This document shows positions 21,704 to 33,192 of a stretch of DNA of 64,000 bases, in pieces. Below the pieces are notes generated by a model. That model had not been told where the DNA came from. It did no database searches and saw only the letters and a program-made list of their open reading frames with translations. The DNA is from Serendipita indica DSM 11827 (Eukaryota; Basidiomycota; Agaricomycetes; Sebacinales; Serendipitaceae): the NCBI GenBank assembly GCA_910890315.1, contig CAJVGD010000005.1, positions 1 to 64,000 on the forward strand. Direction: 5' to 3'. Position 1 is the first letter of the stretch, and every line of letters begins with the position of its first letter. Both the position numbers and the translations under genes were made by a program.

Positions 21704-24700
21704 ATGGATCCATCATCATTTCTGTGGCACTCGAGCCAGCCTGAACCCAGCTCGCATACGACACAACACCCTCTGACGGGCTTACAAGGCTCAATGCCCA
21801 ATGGCGGCGCGGTCCGGATGCAGCAGGGCGGACAGAATGCATGGGGACCCGATGTTGGGTATCTCAACGGTGAGTGGGCTCGCATGACATTGCCTAGAGT
21901 GTCTGGAAGTGCTAATATCCTCTCGTTTACTCAGGTCGACTAGACCCTCAAACTCTCCAGCAAGGAATGTATGACCCATCCTGGAACTACGGCCTCTACC
22001 CCGAGTACGATGACGCGCACGCACTGGGAATAAATCCTACAAATCTACTAACCCAATCGAATCGGACCGCGAACGGCTTGTCGACTGGAGACGCACCAAC
22101 CACCGTCGAGTGAGTAATACGATGTATAAATATCGCGCTTGTTAACCATGCCATCTCCTTAGCCCCAAAATGATGAGCGTCGCGTCCTCGGCGTATCCGC
22201 AATACCTCCCTCCGACTGCGGCTCAGTTTCGCCCTTCGTCGTATCAATCCACTTCAAATCTTGCCGGCTATCCGCCAATGCTTGCACTTTCCGCAATGGA
22301 TTCGACACTAGGGGATGCCCTCGACTATGAACCGACTCCAGAGACTCTCTCTGAACAACCATCGACCCCTCCGACCGCCTCAACTCCTCCAGCACCACCC
22401 GCAAAGCCTCTCATTGACCAAGTAAAATCCCTTCTCACGCCAAAGCACCTCGACAAGGATCCGCGTGGGACGGCGGAGAAGCTGTTTAGTTTATTGATTG
22501 TTTCCGCTGACCAGGACAAGGTGTCCTTTGTCAATACAGATAAAGATACCCGTATGGAGGTTTTGACGAGAATACGAGACCACGCCCCGAAAGAGTTTTA
22601 CACTCTCTACGGCAAGAACCTTGACGCGTTGGTCCTCCTTCGAGACTGGGGTAAAGACGCTGTCAAGAAGGAGGCCTATATTGAGACAGCAATGAACTGG
22701 TTACAAGTAAGCTACCGACACCACTGAGCTACGTAGCATGCTCATAGTCTATAGGTCGTTGATAAGATTCCAATAACGGTTCCGATGCTGGTCGAGTCGG
22801 GCCTAGGCAAGATTGTAAAGTTCCTCGCTGACCGTCCGCCTACCCGAGGTGAGCCTCTGTTTCATTATCTCGAGTCTTTTCTTCGTCGTCTCTCTTTATT
22901 CGGTAGTACACCCTCTCTCCTTTCTTCGTTTGCTACCTTTGTGCGTGCTTTATCCCCTTGCCCGGCAAGAGAGGTGAGTGCCTCGACGGATATGCGTGGC
23001 GAGAGTGCAATCTCCACGGCGACCACTGTGTTCAAAGGCTGGCGCCTATGGACTCTAGTATTTTACGTTGACTCGAGAGAGAAAAAAAAAGAGAAGCAAA
23101 ATCGATTCATTCCCTCACCCTACGCGCGGACGTCATTGATCCTTGACGAAATCGAGATCCAAAAAAGAGACAATCCGAATTGTTACTCGTGAAGCGGAGA
23201 CGTACTTGTCCTGTTAGAGGGCGCGTCGCTTGCTTTGTTTCCGAAAGCAGTGCGTACGGCACAGTGGTGCCTCCGCGCTCCCGAGTCGGCATTCACGAGC
23301 GGGAATTCGGGAAAAAGGAGAAAAGGGGTCAAAAGCACGCACAGATGTACATTTCTATCGTAGATGGCTCTTACTTTCTTCGCCGGGGCTCTGTTCTTTT
23401 TTTTTGTTTCCTTTTACATTCTTCTCCTCGCTACCACTTTGGAACATAGCATACTGACTATCGCTTTTCTATTATTCTTTACATACACCAAACCACTTTC
23501 AAACTGCAATTTATTGGCTCATTCGGCTCCGGACGGCCTCCTTTCCAATACGCGTCAATATCCTCTTCCGGCACGCCCTCGGACGATATACAGCCGCCAA
23601 AGATTTAGCAGAGAAAGTTAAGACTGTATACGCTGAAATGGCAGCCGCGGCCAAGTCGGAGTCCTGTACGTCTCTGCCAGTCTCCTCATCATGTTTAGGG
23701 CGCTGATCCGAGTCCCACAAGTGAACGCAAACAAGACGACAAAGAAGCGAAAAGAGGAGCCAACACCACCAGCAAAGAATGCTTCCCTTGCGTCGACAAC
23801 ACAACCAGCTGCGAAGAAGGCGGTTATTACGACGGCGAGTGGGGCCAAGCTTGCGGTGCGTAGGGACAGCGCCGGTTCTCCGGCGTCGACACCCGCACCT
23901 TCAGCATCATCTTCTGCTACTGCTTCCACATCGACGTCGGCGTCGGCGTCGGCGTCGGGTGCTGGACCGGTCAAGGGCGCACAATCCGACTCGAGCTTTT
24001 TCTCCAAGCCAAAGGCCAAATTACCGAGTTTCCGCAAAAAGGTGCCTATTCCGACTTCCTCTACTTCCTCCACTGCGTCCAAAGACGAGTCGACACCACC
24101 TGCGACGATGGATTATACTTTTGAAGATGCGCTCAAGGCCGTGCGCAAAGGGTCGCCTGCTGTGGGTCCGAATCCGGTTTCCAGCTCGAATACGATTATT
24201 GCATCCGAGACGAGTGTGAGTGGTATTAGTGCGAAGACGGGCAAGCCGAAGAAATCTGTCCGGTTTGCGCCAGATGGCGAGTTGGAGAAGATACGGTGGA
24301 TAGAAAAGGCTATCTATGATGGTGATACTGTTCATGGATCGGTGCGTCGGTTGGTTGTCTTGGTAGCCGTTGCTGATCTCTTTGTAAAGGTTCATGCGCA
24401 GAATTATCGTGACATGGACAGAGCAGAAGGGAATCTACTTCGACATATGATAGAGCAGATTGAGTGGTACGAACCACCTCGTAAGTACTCAATCTTGGTC
24501 AAATGCCATGCTGACCCAGATCCCAGTCGTGGCCATTCCCTTGGATATTCAATCCGTAAATCGAGGCGAGCTATCAAAAGAAGCCAAGGCGCAAGAAGAA
24601 CGAGAGGCGTCGACGTTGGCTGCAGTCTACCAAGGCGCACCTCCAGATACACCCGTCGAACCTCCACATCTAGCTTCCTTACCTCTCACCCCAGACGAAT

Positions 24701-25428
24701 CGTCAACAAAGGCGATACTTTTAGGCACGGACATTGACGATCTCGTCCAAGGATCGAAACCGCCCGAGTTGGCCCAGGTAGACAGCTTGCTCAGCACCCT
24801 CGGCAGCTCGAGTACGCCAGATCCATATGCATCACTCTATCCGGCAACAGCTCAGCAAGCACCAACGACCCAGATTGTGGACCTGCTCAATATGGTTCGG
24901 GGTCTGCCGCAACCTAATGACTCGTCGACGAATCCCTATGGCGCAACGAATCAGCCCTCGACTCAGTCGTATAGCGGACCAGCTATAGGTAGCGATGCGG
25001 TCGCGTTGTTGAACGCGCTCAATGCAATCACAGGCCAGAGCAACCTGTACGCGACAACGACCAATGGTTATGGGTACGGTGCGTCTCAGGATGCAACGTA
25101 TGGCGGATCCACGACGTCTACTGGATACACTGCACCACCTCCAAACGCATTACCCCCTCCATTACATACTGCCATGCCGTCTACCGGTCGAGATGAGGAT
25201 GAGGATAGATGGAAGCGTAGCTCGAAACCCGACTCGGGAAAGGCAAACAAGAAGCATGTACCTGCCAGTCAAAACACGTGGCGGCCTCTTTGTACGTTCT
25301 TTGCTCGTGGAAGGTTAGTTGTTTCGTTTCTCTCCTTGTGATGCGTCGAACTTACTCTCTATAGATGTCGTTTTGGTGAAAATTGTGATTTCTCGCATGA
25401 CCCGGCCAAACTCCAGTCCAGCTCGTGA
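21704..25428 (+). CDS. PNUTS-like PP1-targeting protein (LW domain, RVxF, CCCH)
   Basis: Exons 21704-21869, 21935-22109, 22163-22706, 22755-22848, 23594-23665, 23722-24341, 24390-24480, 24527-25313 and 25365-25428 (2613 nt, 870 aa). Residues of roughly 195-350 form a TFIIS N-terminal/LW domain (PLIDQVKSLL, KEFYTLYGKNLDALVLLRDW, AMNWLQVVDKIPITVPMLVE, GKIVKFLADRP). A PP1-docking RVxF-type motif, KKSVRFA, lies near residue 529. The C-terminus is a CCCH zinc finger split by the last intron (CTFFARGR then CRFGENCDFSH). This order matches PPP1R10/PNUTS, which brings PP1 to the transcription termination machinery in the nucleus. Between them are Ser/Ala/Thr- and Pro-rich low-complexity parts. Intron 4 is 745 nt, over ten times the local norm. 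Confidence 0.85.
22849..23593 (+). other. Unusually long intron of the PNUTS-like gene
   Basis: GTGAGC donor, ATATACAG acceptor, inside the LW-domain coding region. Both flanking exons join in frame (PPTR then AAKDLAEKVK). It holds T-rich tracts, several short open frames and no recognised gene or transposon ends. Confidence 0.75.
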
Positions 25429-25658
25429 GGGTCTCGGCACTGGTTATCGTATTACTTCCTCGGACTATTCGCGTACTTTGCCATGTGCCCCCATTTCTTG
25501 TATCATGATCCGCTCTGTTCATTCTGCATGTGTACTGTCTCCCATTGCATGGTAAATCGCTCAATAGCATTGATTTCGACCGATCCTTTGGTTCACTGGA
25601 AGTCTCTCAATATGTAACCTGATGGAATTTTCAAGTCTCTTCTCATAATAAGCTCAAA

Positions 25659-27026
25659 TCATACATGTAACGGCGCTCGAGGCCCGTCTTCGAAAACAAG
25701 TGCTCGCAATTCTTTTGCAGCGTCACAGATGGCCGAATCTCCACCAAAATCGATCACTCGTAACGGTGTCTCGTCTATAATGGCGAAGATCTCGCTGGTG
25801 CTTGCTTGATACTGCCGGAGTCCATCCGAGAGACGCAATGTCTCGCGTCGCCTCGACTCTTTGATCAGCACCTGAGCATTATGCAACCACTCGCTCCAAC
25901 GAAGAGATAGTCGCAAGGTGAGGTTTGGCAAGACGTCGCGGTATGCAAGGAGCCGAGTGACCATCTCGTTTGAGGATGGTGTTCTGCGCAAAACGTCTAT
26001 AGTAATCGTTAGTGGTGGTATTTCCGAGGTATTTGTCAATCGTGTGCTAGCGCTCGGTGTCCAGCGGCACGACAAATTGGGCAGTGCGTCTGTAAGGGAG
26101 GTCAGGTCTGAGAGCTTGATCGCCCTCAGCCGGGTGAAGCGCGACCAGTCGGCGTTCCTTGCAAAGTGGCTTTGCTCTTCAGGTGGGAAATCGATTTCTT
26201 CCAGCGTGGAGCTGTGATTGTGAACAAATTGGAGTAGGTCTTCGGAGAGTGTAAAAGGGCTACCCCAAAGGAAGACGCTAAATAGGGCGAGTTTGGGGAA
26301 GTGCCACGCTGACAAAGTCATTCCGGGGTCCCGGACAAGGCTCTTGTGGCTCATGGCTAGCATCAAGCAGCGGAGATTGGGCAAGGTGCGCAGAACGCCT
26401 GCGTCCCGGCTCTCGAATGGATAGCGCGTGAGGATATCGAGGATCTGGATGTTGTAAAATAGAGGGTGGGCGAGAGCGTGGGGGTCTACCTGTGGGCCGA
26501 CGCCGAGAAAGTAGACGTTTGCTGGCGGGGTGTCGCGATCTATATCCGAAAGATCAAGTGTAGACGCAGCGAGTGTGGTGATTGAAGCGAATGGCATGTC
26601 GCGGGTGATTTTGATTGGTTTGGCGACTGGAGCAGGCTCTCTCGCGCCTATGCCACGCCTATAAGTGCTGAGTGGACTTTGATGAAGATAAGACGTGTAG
26701 TGGCGATACGAGATGTAGTGCGCGCTATTCTTGCTACGGTAGGGAGGCCACTCGTGCTCGTCCAAGTGGCTCACCACGATCCTATCACCCAGAGAGTCTG
26801 CTAGTTGTCTCCATGAGTGGCAGACAAGTCTAATTCGCCCTCTTTGTCGCTCAACAGCAACATATCGTTGTAGTAAAGCTACTTCGTCTTCCAGAAAAGC
26901 CTGGCATTCGCTCAATGTCGACGCAGTAATCTCCAAAAGTGATGGACCAAGGCAAAACTCGAATATTCTGCGCCATATCTCGATAGGGGTACGGTATACG
27001 GCGTCGAGAGACAATGACGATGTCAT
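25659..27026 (-). CDS. F-box/LRR-like protein
   Basis: Single-exon frame of 455 aa. The N-terminal F-box-like segment (TPIEIWRRIFEFCLGPSLL) is followed by LVCHSWRQLADSLGDRIVVSHL and leucine-rich stretches with irregular spacing (LPNLRCLMLAMSHKSL, FPKLALFSVFLWGSPF, LRAIKLSDLTSL). It ends VIDFGGDSAICDAAKELRAL. Proteins of this type are expanded in agaricomycetes and are thought to serve as SCF ubiquitin-ligase substrate adaptors. The target is unknown. It is tail to tail with the PNUTS-like gene and a paralogue of the gene at 28.2-29.5 kb (shared GPSLL, SWxxLADxLGDR, VVSHLDEHxWPP). Confidence 0.78.
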   Translation of the reverse strand: MTSSLSLDAVYRTPIEIWRRIFEFCLGPSLLEITASTLSECQAFLEDEVALLQRYVAVERQRGRIRLVCHSWRQLADSLGDRIVVSHLDEHEWPPYRSKNSAHYISYRHYTSYLHQSPLSTYRRGIGAREPAPVAKPIKITRDMPFASITTLAASTLDLSDIDRDTPPANVYFLGVGPQVDPHALAHPLFYNIQILDILTRYPFESRDAGVLRTLPNLRCLMLAMSHKSLVRDPGMTLSAWHFPKLALFSVFLWGSPFTLSEDLLQFVHNHSSTLEEIDFPPEEQSHFARNADWSRFTRLRAIKLSDLTSLTDALPNLSCRWTPSASTRLTNTSEIPPLTITIDVLRRTPSSNEMVTRLLAYRDVLPNLTLRLSLRWSEWLHNAQVLIKESRRRETLRLSDGLRQYQASTSEIFAIIDETPLRVIDFGGDSAICDAAKELRALVFEDGPRAPLHV

Positions 27027-27165
27027 GGCCAGGGATTACCAACAGAATGTTTGGTCTGAACATCGTTTCCCGTCATTATGAACGATTTCATAAACAAGCT
27101 CAAAATGATTTATTCTTTGAAAAAAATAACAGAGTATAGTTTGTTCTACTCCTCGCTATCGTAGC

Positions 27166-28042
27166 TTAGACGGCCCCCACCATGGATGGCAACTCAGCCT
27201 CCACGGATGCGTTGTGAAGATATTTGAATGGAGTGGATTTCAGTACGATCGTCCGAAGTCGACGTTCTGAAGTGGTAAATATCAGTATTTTTGGAGCGTG
27301 AATGAGTGAACATCTCTCATACGTACATGTATTGAGATGGACGATAGGAGACGAGATCCCGAAGGAGTTTCGTAGTGTCACAACTAGCTGACTGACATTT
27401 AGAGTCAACCACGGGCAACCGCATTGGCAAAACTATCGCTGTGCACGCAAATTTGTCCGATTACAACCCTCGAACAGATTCCTCCGAGCGAAATATTCAC
27501 TGTAAGGGTCAGTGGGGTGGGGATTCTAGCGTGCTCGTTCGCGTTTGACATCCGATGGGGCCACAAGGTAGGAAGAGCGACCACAAAGGAGACCGAATTG
27601 AGGAGCGTGAACGACTTGAGGTTAGGGAAGTCTCACAAATCTATGTGTTTCGTGCAGTAGGGGTTCTGGCAAGTCAATCTCCTCTAGCGTCAAACTGTGT
27701 TTTTGAGTAAAGTCGGGGAAATCTTTTGAATCCACCTGTGAGTGGCCACGAGGGGAGAAGCTGAACATGGCAAGTTTAGGAAACCATCACGCACCCAGAC
27801 CTGTAGTCGGTGTGACCAACGGCCTCCAATAGGTGGGGGAGCACGAGACAGCGAATATGAGGCAATGCTTGTTCGTTTTCTGATGCTGGCCCTGCAAAAG
27901 AATAGTATTCGTACAGATCCAGAACCTGAACATTGCGAAATAGGGGAGGTACGAGATGGTGGAAAATGTATGAACCGCGGATTATGCAGAGATTAGTGGA
28001 GATTCTATGTTGGGATCTATTTTTAAACGCTCGACTGTTCAA
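27166..28042 (-). pseudogene. F-box/LRR pseudogene fragment
   Basis: Minus-strand pieces resemble the middle of the neighbour at 28.2-29.5 kb. For example YIFHHLVPPLFRNVQVLDLYEYYSF and LPHIRCLVLP correspond to VFHHLALPLFHNVLFLDLFVIYPF and LPNLDCLLLR there. The F-box start is missing and the remaining parts lie in different frames. It is flanked on both sides by full-length paralogues, consistent with tandem duplication followed by decay. Confidence 0.7.
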
Positions 28043-28053
28043 TATAAATCAGC

Positions 28054-29456
28054 CTAGATTTCAAGGGGACTAGCATGCAGCTCTGAAAACTCAACTGTCG
28101 AGTCAAAATCCTGGTCCTGAAAAGCAAGAGCTCGTAGTGCTCTCGCGGCGTCACAGTCGGCTGTGTTTCCATCAGGGTCGACCACGTTCAGCTGAGCCTC
28201 CTCTATAACAATGAACATATCCGCACGTTTCTCCGAATATAGTAGATCCAAGCGGCGGTGTCGATGATATGACTGCGGCTCAAGATTCTGTTGATCGCCC
28301 CGTCAAATCCCATCAGTAACTGGAACCAGCTGTGCTCCATGAGAAGGACGACATTTGCGAGTAGGTCGTGATGAGGCAAAAGCCGTGCGACCAGCGCCCT
28401 TGGTGGTTCTTCCCTTAGATGTATTCTCAGTTTAATCGTAATAAATGGTGAGCGTGTACCATCTTTGTTTACTTGCGATGCTAAGTGAGGGCGTAAGGGA
28501 GGAAGAATATCTGGGAGGGAAGAAAGATTGACGAGTTCCATCGACTCGAGGCGAATATGATGCTGCCAGTCGATAAATTTCCCTTGTTGGTCCCAAACGT
28601 CGTATGGCAAGTTGATATGCTGAAGAGAGATGTGCTTTTGGACAAAGTCACCAAGGTCCTTGGATACGGCTGAAGACACCCCAGATTCATATTCTGTAGA
28701 GAATTCAAATCTTGAGAGCTTGGGAAAATACCAACCCGAGAGGGTTACACTCGGGCTGAAGGGACGGTCTTGCAACCGCACGCGCAGTAGGAGGCAGTCG
28801 AGGTTCGGTAGCATGCGCTTCATATTTGTTCCCGAATCTTTGAAAGGATAAATAACGAAGAGATCCAGAAAAAGGACGTTGTGGAAAAGGGGGAGGGCGA
28901 GATGGTGGAAAACATCTGAACGAATGCCTATGCTGAGGAATTGGACATTTGCTGGTTCCACGGTGGAATCTAGATCCGAAATATCGAACGAATGGCCGAC
29001 GAATGAAGTGTATGGAGCAAAAGGGAGATGGGGGGTGATCTTGAATGGTTGACTATTCCAGTCCTTCCACTCTTGCGCACCTACACGGGATCCATAATTA
29101 CCGACTAGCTCATATTCAAGCCAAGGAGAGTAAATGTGATAGGATATGTAATCTGCATTCTGCTTGCTGCGGCCAGGAGGCCAGTCGTGTTCGTCGAGAT
29201 GACTGACGACGAATCTGTCCCCCAGAGTGTCTGCCAGCCGCTTCCAGGAGTGACATACGAGTCTAAGTATGTTCTTCTGTCGTTCTGCGTCTATGTAGTC
29301 CTGCAATAGGGTGTTGGCCTCGTACATTTTGCGCCATCCACTCATCATCCTCTTGTCTGGATTAGCAAGGAGCGATGGACCTAGATATAACTCGAATATT
29401 CTACTCCAAATCTCGACGGGAGTGCGCTCAACGGCGCTGGCAACCGAGGCAGTCAT
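28054..29456 (-). CDS. F-box/LRR-like protein, C-terminal frame break
   Basis: The start at 29456 gives a 417-aa frame with TPVEIWSRIFELYLGPSLL, LRLVCHSWKRLADTLGDRFVVSHL and leucine-rich repeats, closing at 28203. The paralogue at 25.66 kb continues with FAIIDETPLRVIDF; here the equivalent (ADMFIVIEEAQLNVVDPDG, AARALRALAFQD) follows in another frame to a stop at 28054. A one-base shift near 28250 thus replaces about 60 C-terminal residues with a short foreign tail. Whether the truncated protein still works is unknown. It is divergent from the HMG-box gene. Confidence 0.72.
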
Positions 29457-29762
29457 GGTTATTGTTTGTTATCCGAGATAATGTTTGGGCGCAAGGCAGA
29501 TTACAACTTGGCCGTTACTTCGCCTTAGGTCTGCTTACTCGCCCTCCTTACCGACCAACCTTTGGTCAAAAAAAGATTAACATCAGGTTTGTGCGCGTCT
29601 TGCGTCTGCTTTCGCTTCCACCTCGCCACCGTCTTGGGTCGATAACAGCGTCCAAATCCTGTTATCTTTATCCCGTCGCTCAAAGACCCCGTGTTGACCA
29701 TTGGCTCAGGTCGGCGCACAACCAAAACTCGTCGTCAACAATAATAGTCGACTCTTCTTATC
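29457..29762. promoter_or_regulatory. Divergent promoter F-box / HMG-box
   Basis: About 306 bp between two divergent starts. It contains CCAAT-like CCGACCAACC and TGACCATTGGCTC (ATTGG). No TATA box is clear. Confidence 0.4.
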
Positions 29763-30902
29763 ATGTCACATACCGAGTTTGACTCGCTCAAGCGACAAGT
29801 AAGTTCAGCCCAGGTTTCACTCGGCTGTCTTGTTTCTTCCCTCTACCTATCGCCTATTTTCTTATCTCTCGCTTCGTAACGAGAGTGACTGACTGGCCCT
29901 AGTTCGCGTCCATCCTCCGGTCCACGGCAGCGGCCCAACATAGTTCGGCATATGTTTTGGAACAATATGCCGGCATGATCGAGTCTGGTTCCATTCCTTC
30001 GTCGCTGGCCATTGCTCAAATCCAAGCGCAAATGCCTCAATTTGCTCTGCCCATGGGCGCTATGGCCGCTGGTTTCACTGAAGCCGGAAAGAAAAAGAAA
30101 AAGGGAAAGGAGATCTTGACGTGATCATGTTTGAGACCATGTCTCCCACGGGTACGTCGCCCTTGCCTGACCGAGGGTTTGCCAACTAATAAGCACACCA
30201 GAGGAGGGTGACTCTAAGAAGCGCAAGAGAGCACGCAAAGAAAAGGCACCCAAGGATCCAAACGCGCCCAAGCGACCACCGAGCGCTTACCTCCTCTACC
30301 AAAACGCCATCCGAAAGGAGATCAAGGACAAGAATCCCACCATGACGTACGCTGAAGTTCTCGGCGAGATCTCCAAGATGTGGTCGGGTCTCAGTGCCGA
30401 AGAGAAAAAGGTATGCCCCTTATGGATTCGCGTCTTACTATTACTGACCATCAGCTAGCCATACCTGGACGCCACTGAGATTGCAAAGGGCGAATACGAA
30501 AAGTCCAAGGCGGCCTACGAGGCGGATCATACCGCCCTCAAATCCCCTCCGGTGGTGGCTGCTGAGGCTACTCCCGCCGACGCGCCCGCGGATTCAAGCT
30601 CTGAAGATGAATCCGATGTACCTCCTCCTCCAAAACCCTCGGTGGTCACTCCTCTCTCCAAGCCAGCTAAAGCCGACACGAGCATCGACAAGAAAAAGGG
30701 CAAGCCATCGCTCGGTGGCAAGGCCGTCGCCGTCCCTCCTCCTCCTCCGGCTAAAGTAGCAACGTCGGATGAGGATGATACGGATACGAGCGGTAGTGAT
30801 AGCGAATCTAGCGAGGAGGCACCTCCGCCGCCTAAGAAAAAGGCCAAGAAGGAGACACCCCCGCCTGTCTCGACGACCAAGAAGGACAGGAAGAAGAAGT
30901 AA
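29763..30902 (+). CDS. HMG-box protein with acidic/Pro-rich/basic tail
   Basis: Model: 29763-29798, 29903 to about 30151, 30202-30410, 30459-30902. The HMG box is clear: DPNAPKRPPSAYLLYQNAIR, EIKDKNPTMTYAEVLGEISK, MWSGLSAEEKKPYLDATEIA, so it binds and bends DNA in chromatin, as in NHP6/SSRP1 relatives. The tail has an acidic Ser stretch (SDEDDTDTSGSDSESSEE), proline runs and a Lys-rich end. The first two exons encode an A/Q-rich helix-forming part (FASILRSTAAAQHSSAYVLE) ending in KKKKKGK. There the frame stops at TGA 30121-30123, and a -1 shift in the A-rich tract at about 30083-30110 is needed to reach the HMG frame. Alternatively the HMG protein starts at ATG 30127 and the first part is a separate 84-codon frame. 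Confidence 0.75.
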
Positions 30903-31109
30903 TCGCGCTCCCACTCGTCGTTGTGTCTCGTCAAAGCTCAAACTTTTCTCTGGTCAACGCTCTGCTGGTAATACCTTGTAAATAGCGCATCCTGCATATG
31001 CCATTTTCTGTTCATTTCACCTTGGAGCATTCTGAGCTTGCTCTTACTTCCTGTACATGGTTCAAAGCCGACTGTCAATAGTTGAAAAAGAAAAGTCTTC
31101 GATAATAGA
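30903..31109. other. Convergent 3' UTR interval
   Basis: Short interval between the HMG-box stop and the stop of the minus-strand F-box gene. No further gene. Confidence 0.5.
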
Positions 31110-33092
31110 CTAATATTCGGTGTATTTTGTCAAGCTAAACAATTCCTCTACGTCGACGACTCCATGCCTCGTATTACAAACTCCGGGAGAGAGCCAGCCG
31201 GCGAGGGTGCATTGCTCGCAGGGAAGAACAATTTGGGGCCCCTCGAGGTGATTTAGTGATGCTTCGAGCTCGTCTCCGTTGAGAAGTCGCACCAGCGACC
31301 CGACTAGCCTTCTTGCGGGCCGCTTCGGGAGGCGTAGAGTCAGGACAATGGAGCTATCATTTACTTGGACCCATTCCTTGAGTATACGTTCGACTATGTT
31401 CCACACTGGAAACCAGCCGAGACCTATTGTGCGGAGTTGTGGCAAGCTGTGAAGACGAGAGTGGAGTAACTCGAGCACCATGCCGCCACTCTCTGGAGTC
31501 TGGGGGGTTGAAGTTATAAGTATGACCTCTCTCAAGGCAGGGAATGTGTAAACTGAACCCAGGAAACCCATGGCTGATTTCAATTTGCAATGGAGGCGGA
31601 ATAAAGATCCAAATATGAGGTCCTGTGAGCCTATGGCGTGTGAATTTGTCACGTTTGATTCTTCTGAGCTCATATCATCGGGCGAGGTAGGAAATGGAAG
31701 CACGATCGTCGGCTCCTTTGTGGCATGGTCTTCAATTTCCTCGAGACTGGACACCCATCCGGTAGGAATATAGAGTGATCCAAACACAGACTTGCCGATG
31801 TAAAGTCTCCGAATACATGGAAGCGTTGCTAATGGATAGTCGACCTTTCCTACCAAGGATAAGGTATCACAAGCGAACAAAGCGGACCTAACCACTGTTT
31901 GCTGCCATGATGGCTTTATAGTCTCCAAAATATCCCAAGAGGTTGGCTCGAGCTTGGTAATAGGTCTCTTCAAAACATCGAGTTCAGATAATGTGTACCA
32001 AGATAACGAGCGGAAGTATATATGGATGTACTGAACTGTCGCGACTGACAATAGTGTTTGTAACGGAGCGCAAAGAGTTTGGAGGGTTCGCCCTTGGCTC
32101 GTACTGGGAGGCATATGAACCACCACGAGTTTTCGTATAGAGTGTTCGTGACTGTGTTGCAGTCCCGGTAGGATATCCTTGTAATTGAGACGCTGTGTAG
32201 GTCTAGTGACTATTCGCGCTTCATCTAGACAAAGTCGCACAGGAAAGTTTTGAATAATGTCGCACATTGACTTACACTCCCCCTTGAGGATAAGATAGCG
32301 AAGATTGGGAGCAGTCAGGCAGCATAGAAAGTAAGTGCCGACGGTGAATGGCACTACCTCAAGATATAGTCCTCTTAGATGTGGTAAGAGGAATGGTGGC
32401 TCCTCTTGAGTCACGTAAGGTGTACCTTCGAGACTCAAGGTTTGAAGATGGCTGTTGTGAAATAGTTGCATTTGGGCCGTGTAAAGACTCGAACCTGAGA
32501 AACCTGTCACAAGGTCCGTTTGGTATATATCAGCGGTTGTGTATAGGACCGATCCAAGACGCCGTTCGTCCTGATGACTATGGAAATACGATATATCTGC
32601 ATGTCTAAGCTTTGTTGTCATATAGGGTTCATAGCGATCAATCTGCCATGAATGCTGCACAACAGATGTCATAATCGGATCAACGTCGAGCCAAAGTATC
32701 CGTTGTATTTGGTTCTCGTCACGCAGTGTCAACTCCAGGTCTTGGAATGCATAGAGAAGGGAGAAATAGGTATTATTCTTCGCGAGTACTATGATCGCTT
32801 CGACGTCATATCCGAGAAGGCGCCTTAGAGTTACCATTGCCCAATGCGAACAACCGAGCCGGATGATGAGCGATTGTCCCCGAGCCATTGAGAGGGAAAT
32901 TGCCAGTCTTGCCTCAAAATCCCCAATTTCATCCGATATCGTAATATACCTCCATAGGTTCGCCATACTGCCATGCAAAGCCAATCTTTGCCATGCGGTG
33001 CACACCGTCAGAAGTATAAATGGGCCGTCTGGGTTATATTGTGCCACAGCATGGAATATATCACGTAGTACATCCTCGTTGAGGCGATCCAT
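31110..33092 (-). CDS. F-box-like protein with C-terminal CxxC-C-H motif (A)
   Basis: Single exon, 660 aa. It begins MDRLNEDVLRDIFHAVAQ, ILLTVCTAWQRLALHGSMAN and LWRYITISDEIGDFEARLAI, an F-box-like domain followed by a region with leucine-rich stretches. Near the end come GLGWFPVWNIVERILKEWV, LTLRLPKRPARRLVGSLVRL and then C-EQ-C-TLAGWLSPGV-C-NTR-H-G and a conserved VxVEELFSLTKYTEY tail. The C-x2-C-x10-C-x3-H spacing is shared by three other family members here. It probably acts as an SCF adaptor (family inference); the ligand is unknown. It lies tandem with paralogue B upstream. Confidence 0.8.
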   Translation of the reverse strand: MDRLNEDVLRDIFHAVAQYNPDGPFILLTVCTAWQRLALHGSMANLWRYITISDEIGDFEARLAISLSMARGQSLIIRLGCSHWAMVTLRRLLGYDVEAIIVLAKNNTYFSLLYAFQDLELTLRDENQIQRILWLDVDPIMTSVVQHSWQIDRYEPYMTTKLRHADISYFHSHQDERRLGSVLYTTADIYQTDLVTGFSGSSLYTAQMQLFHNSHLQTLSLEGTPYVTQEEPPFLLPHLRGLYLEVVPFTVGTYFLCCLTAPNLRYLILKGECKSMCDIIQNFPVRLCLDEARIVTRPTQRLNYKDILPGLQHSHEHSIRKLVVVHMPPSTSQGRTLQTLCAPLQTLLSVATVQYIHIYFRSLSWYTLSELDVLKRPITKLEPTSWDILETIKPSWQQTVVRSALFACDTLSLVGKVDYPLATLPCIRRLYIGKSVFGSLYIPTGWVSSLEEIEDHATKEPTIVLPFPTSPDDMSSEESNVTNSHAIGSQDLIFGSLFRLHCKLKSAMGFLGSVYTFPALREVILITSTPQTPESGGMVLELLHSRLHSLPQLRTIGLGWFPVWNIVERILKEWVQVNDSSIVLTLRLPKRPARRLVGSLVRLLNGDELEASLNHLEGPQIVLPCEQCTLAGWLSPGVCNTRHGVVDVEELFSLTKYTEY

Positions 33093-33192
33093 TTGTTCTC
33101 GGAGTGATGGCGGAAGTCAAAATGAGGCTGAGTTGGGTTCGTAACCACCGTTTTCACTAAATATCATCTAAAAAAAAACCTCTTTCTATTCG

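Noticed and set aside
23180-23621. Nested gene inside the long PNUTS intron
   Set aside because: Only short overlapping frames with biased composition; kept only as a question in the findings.
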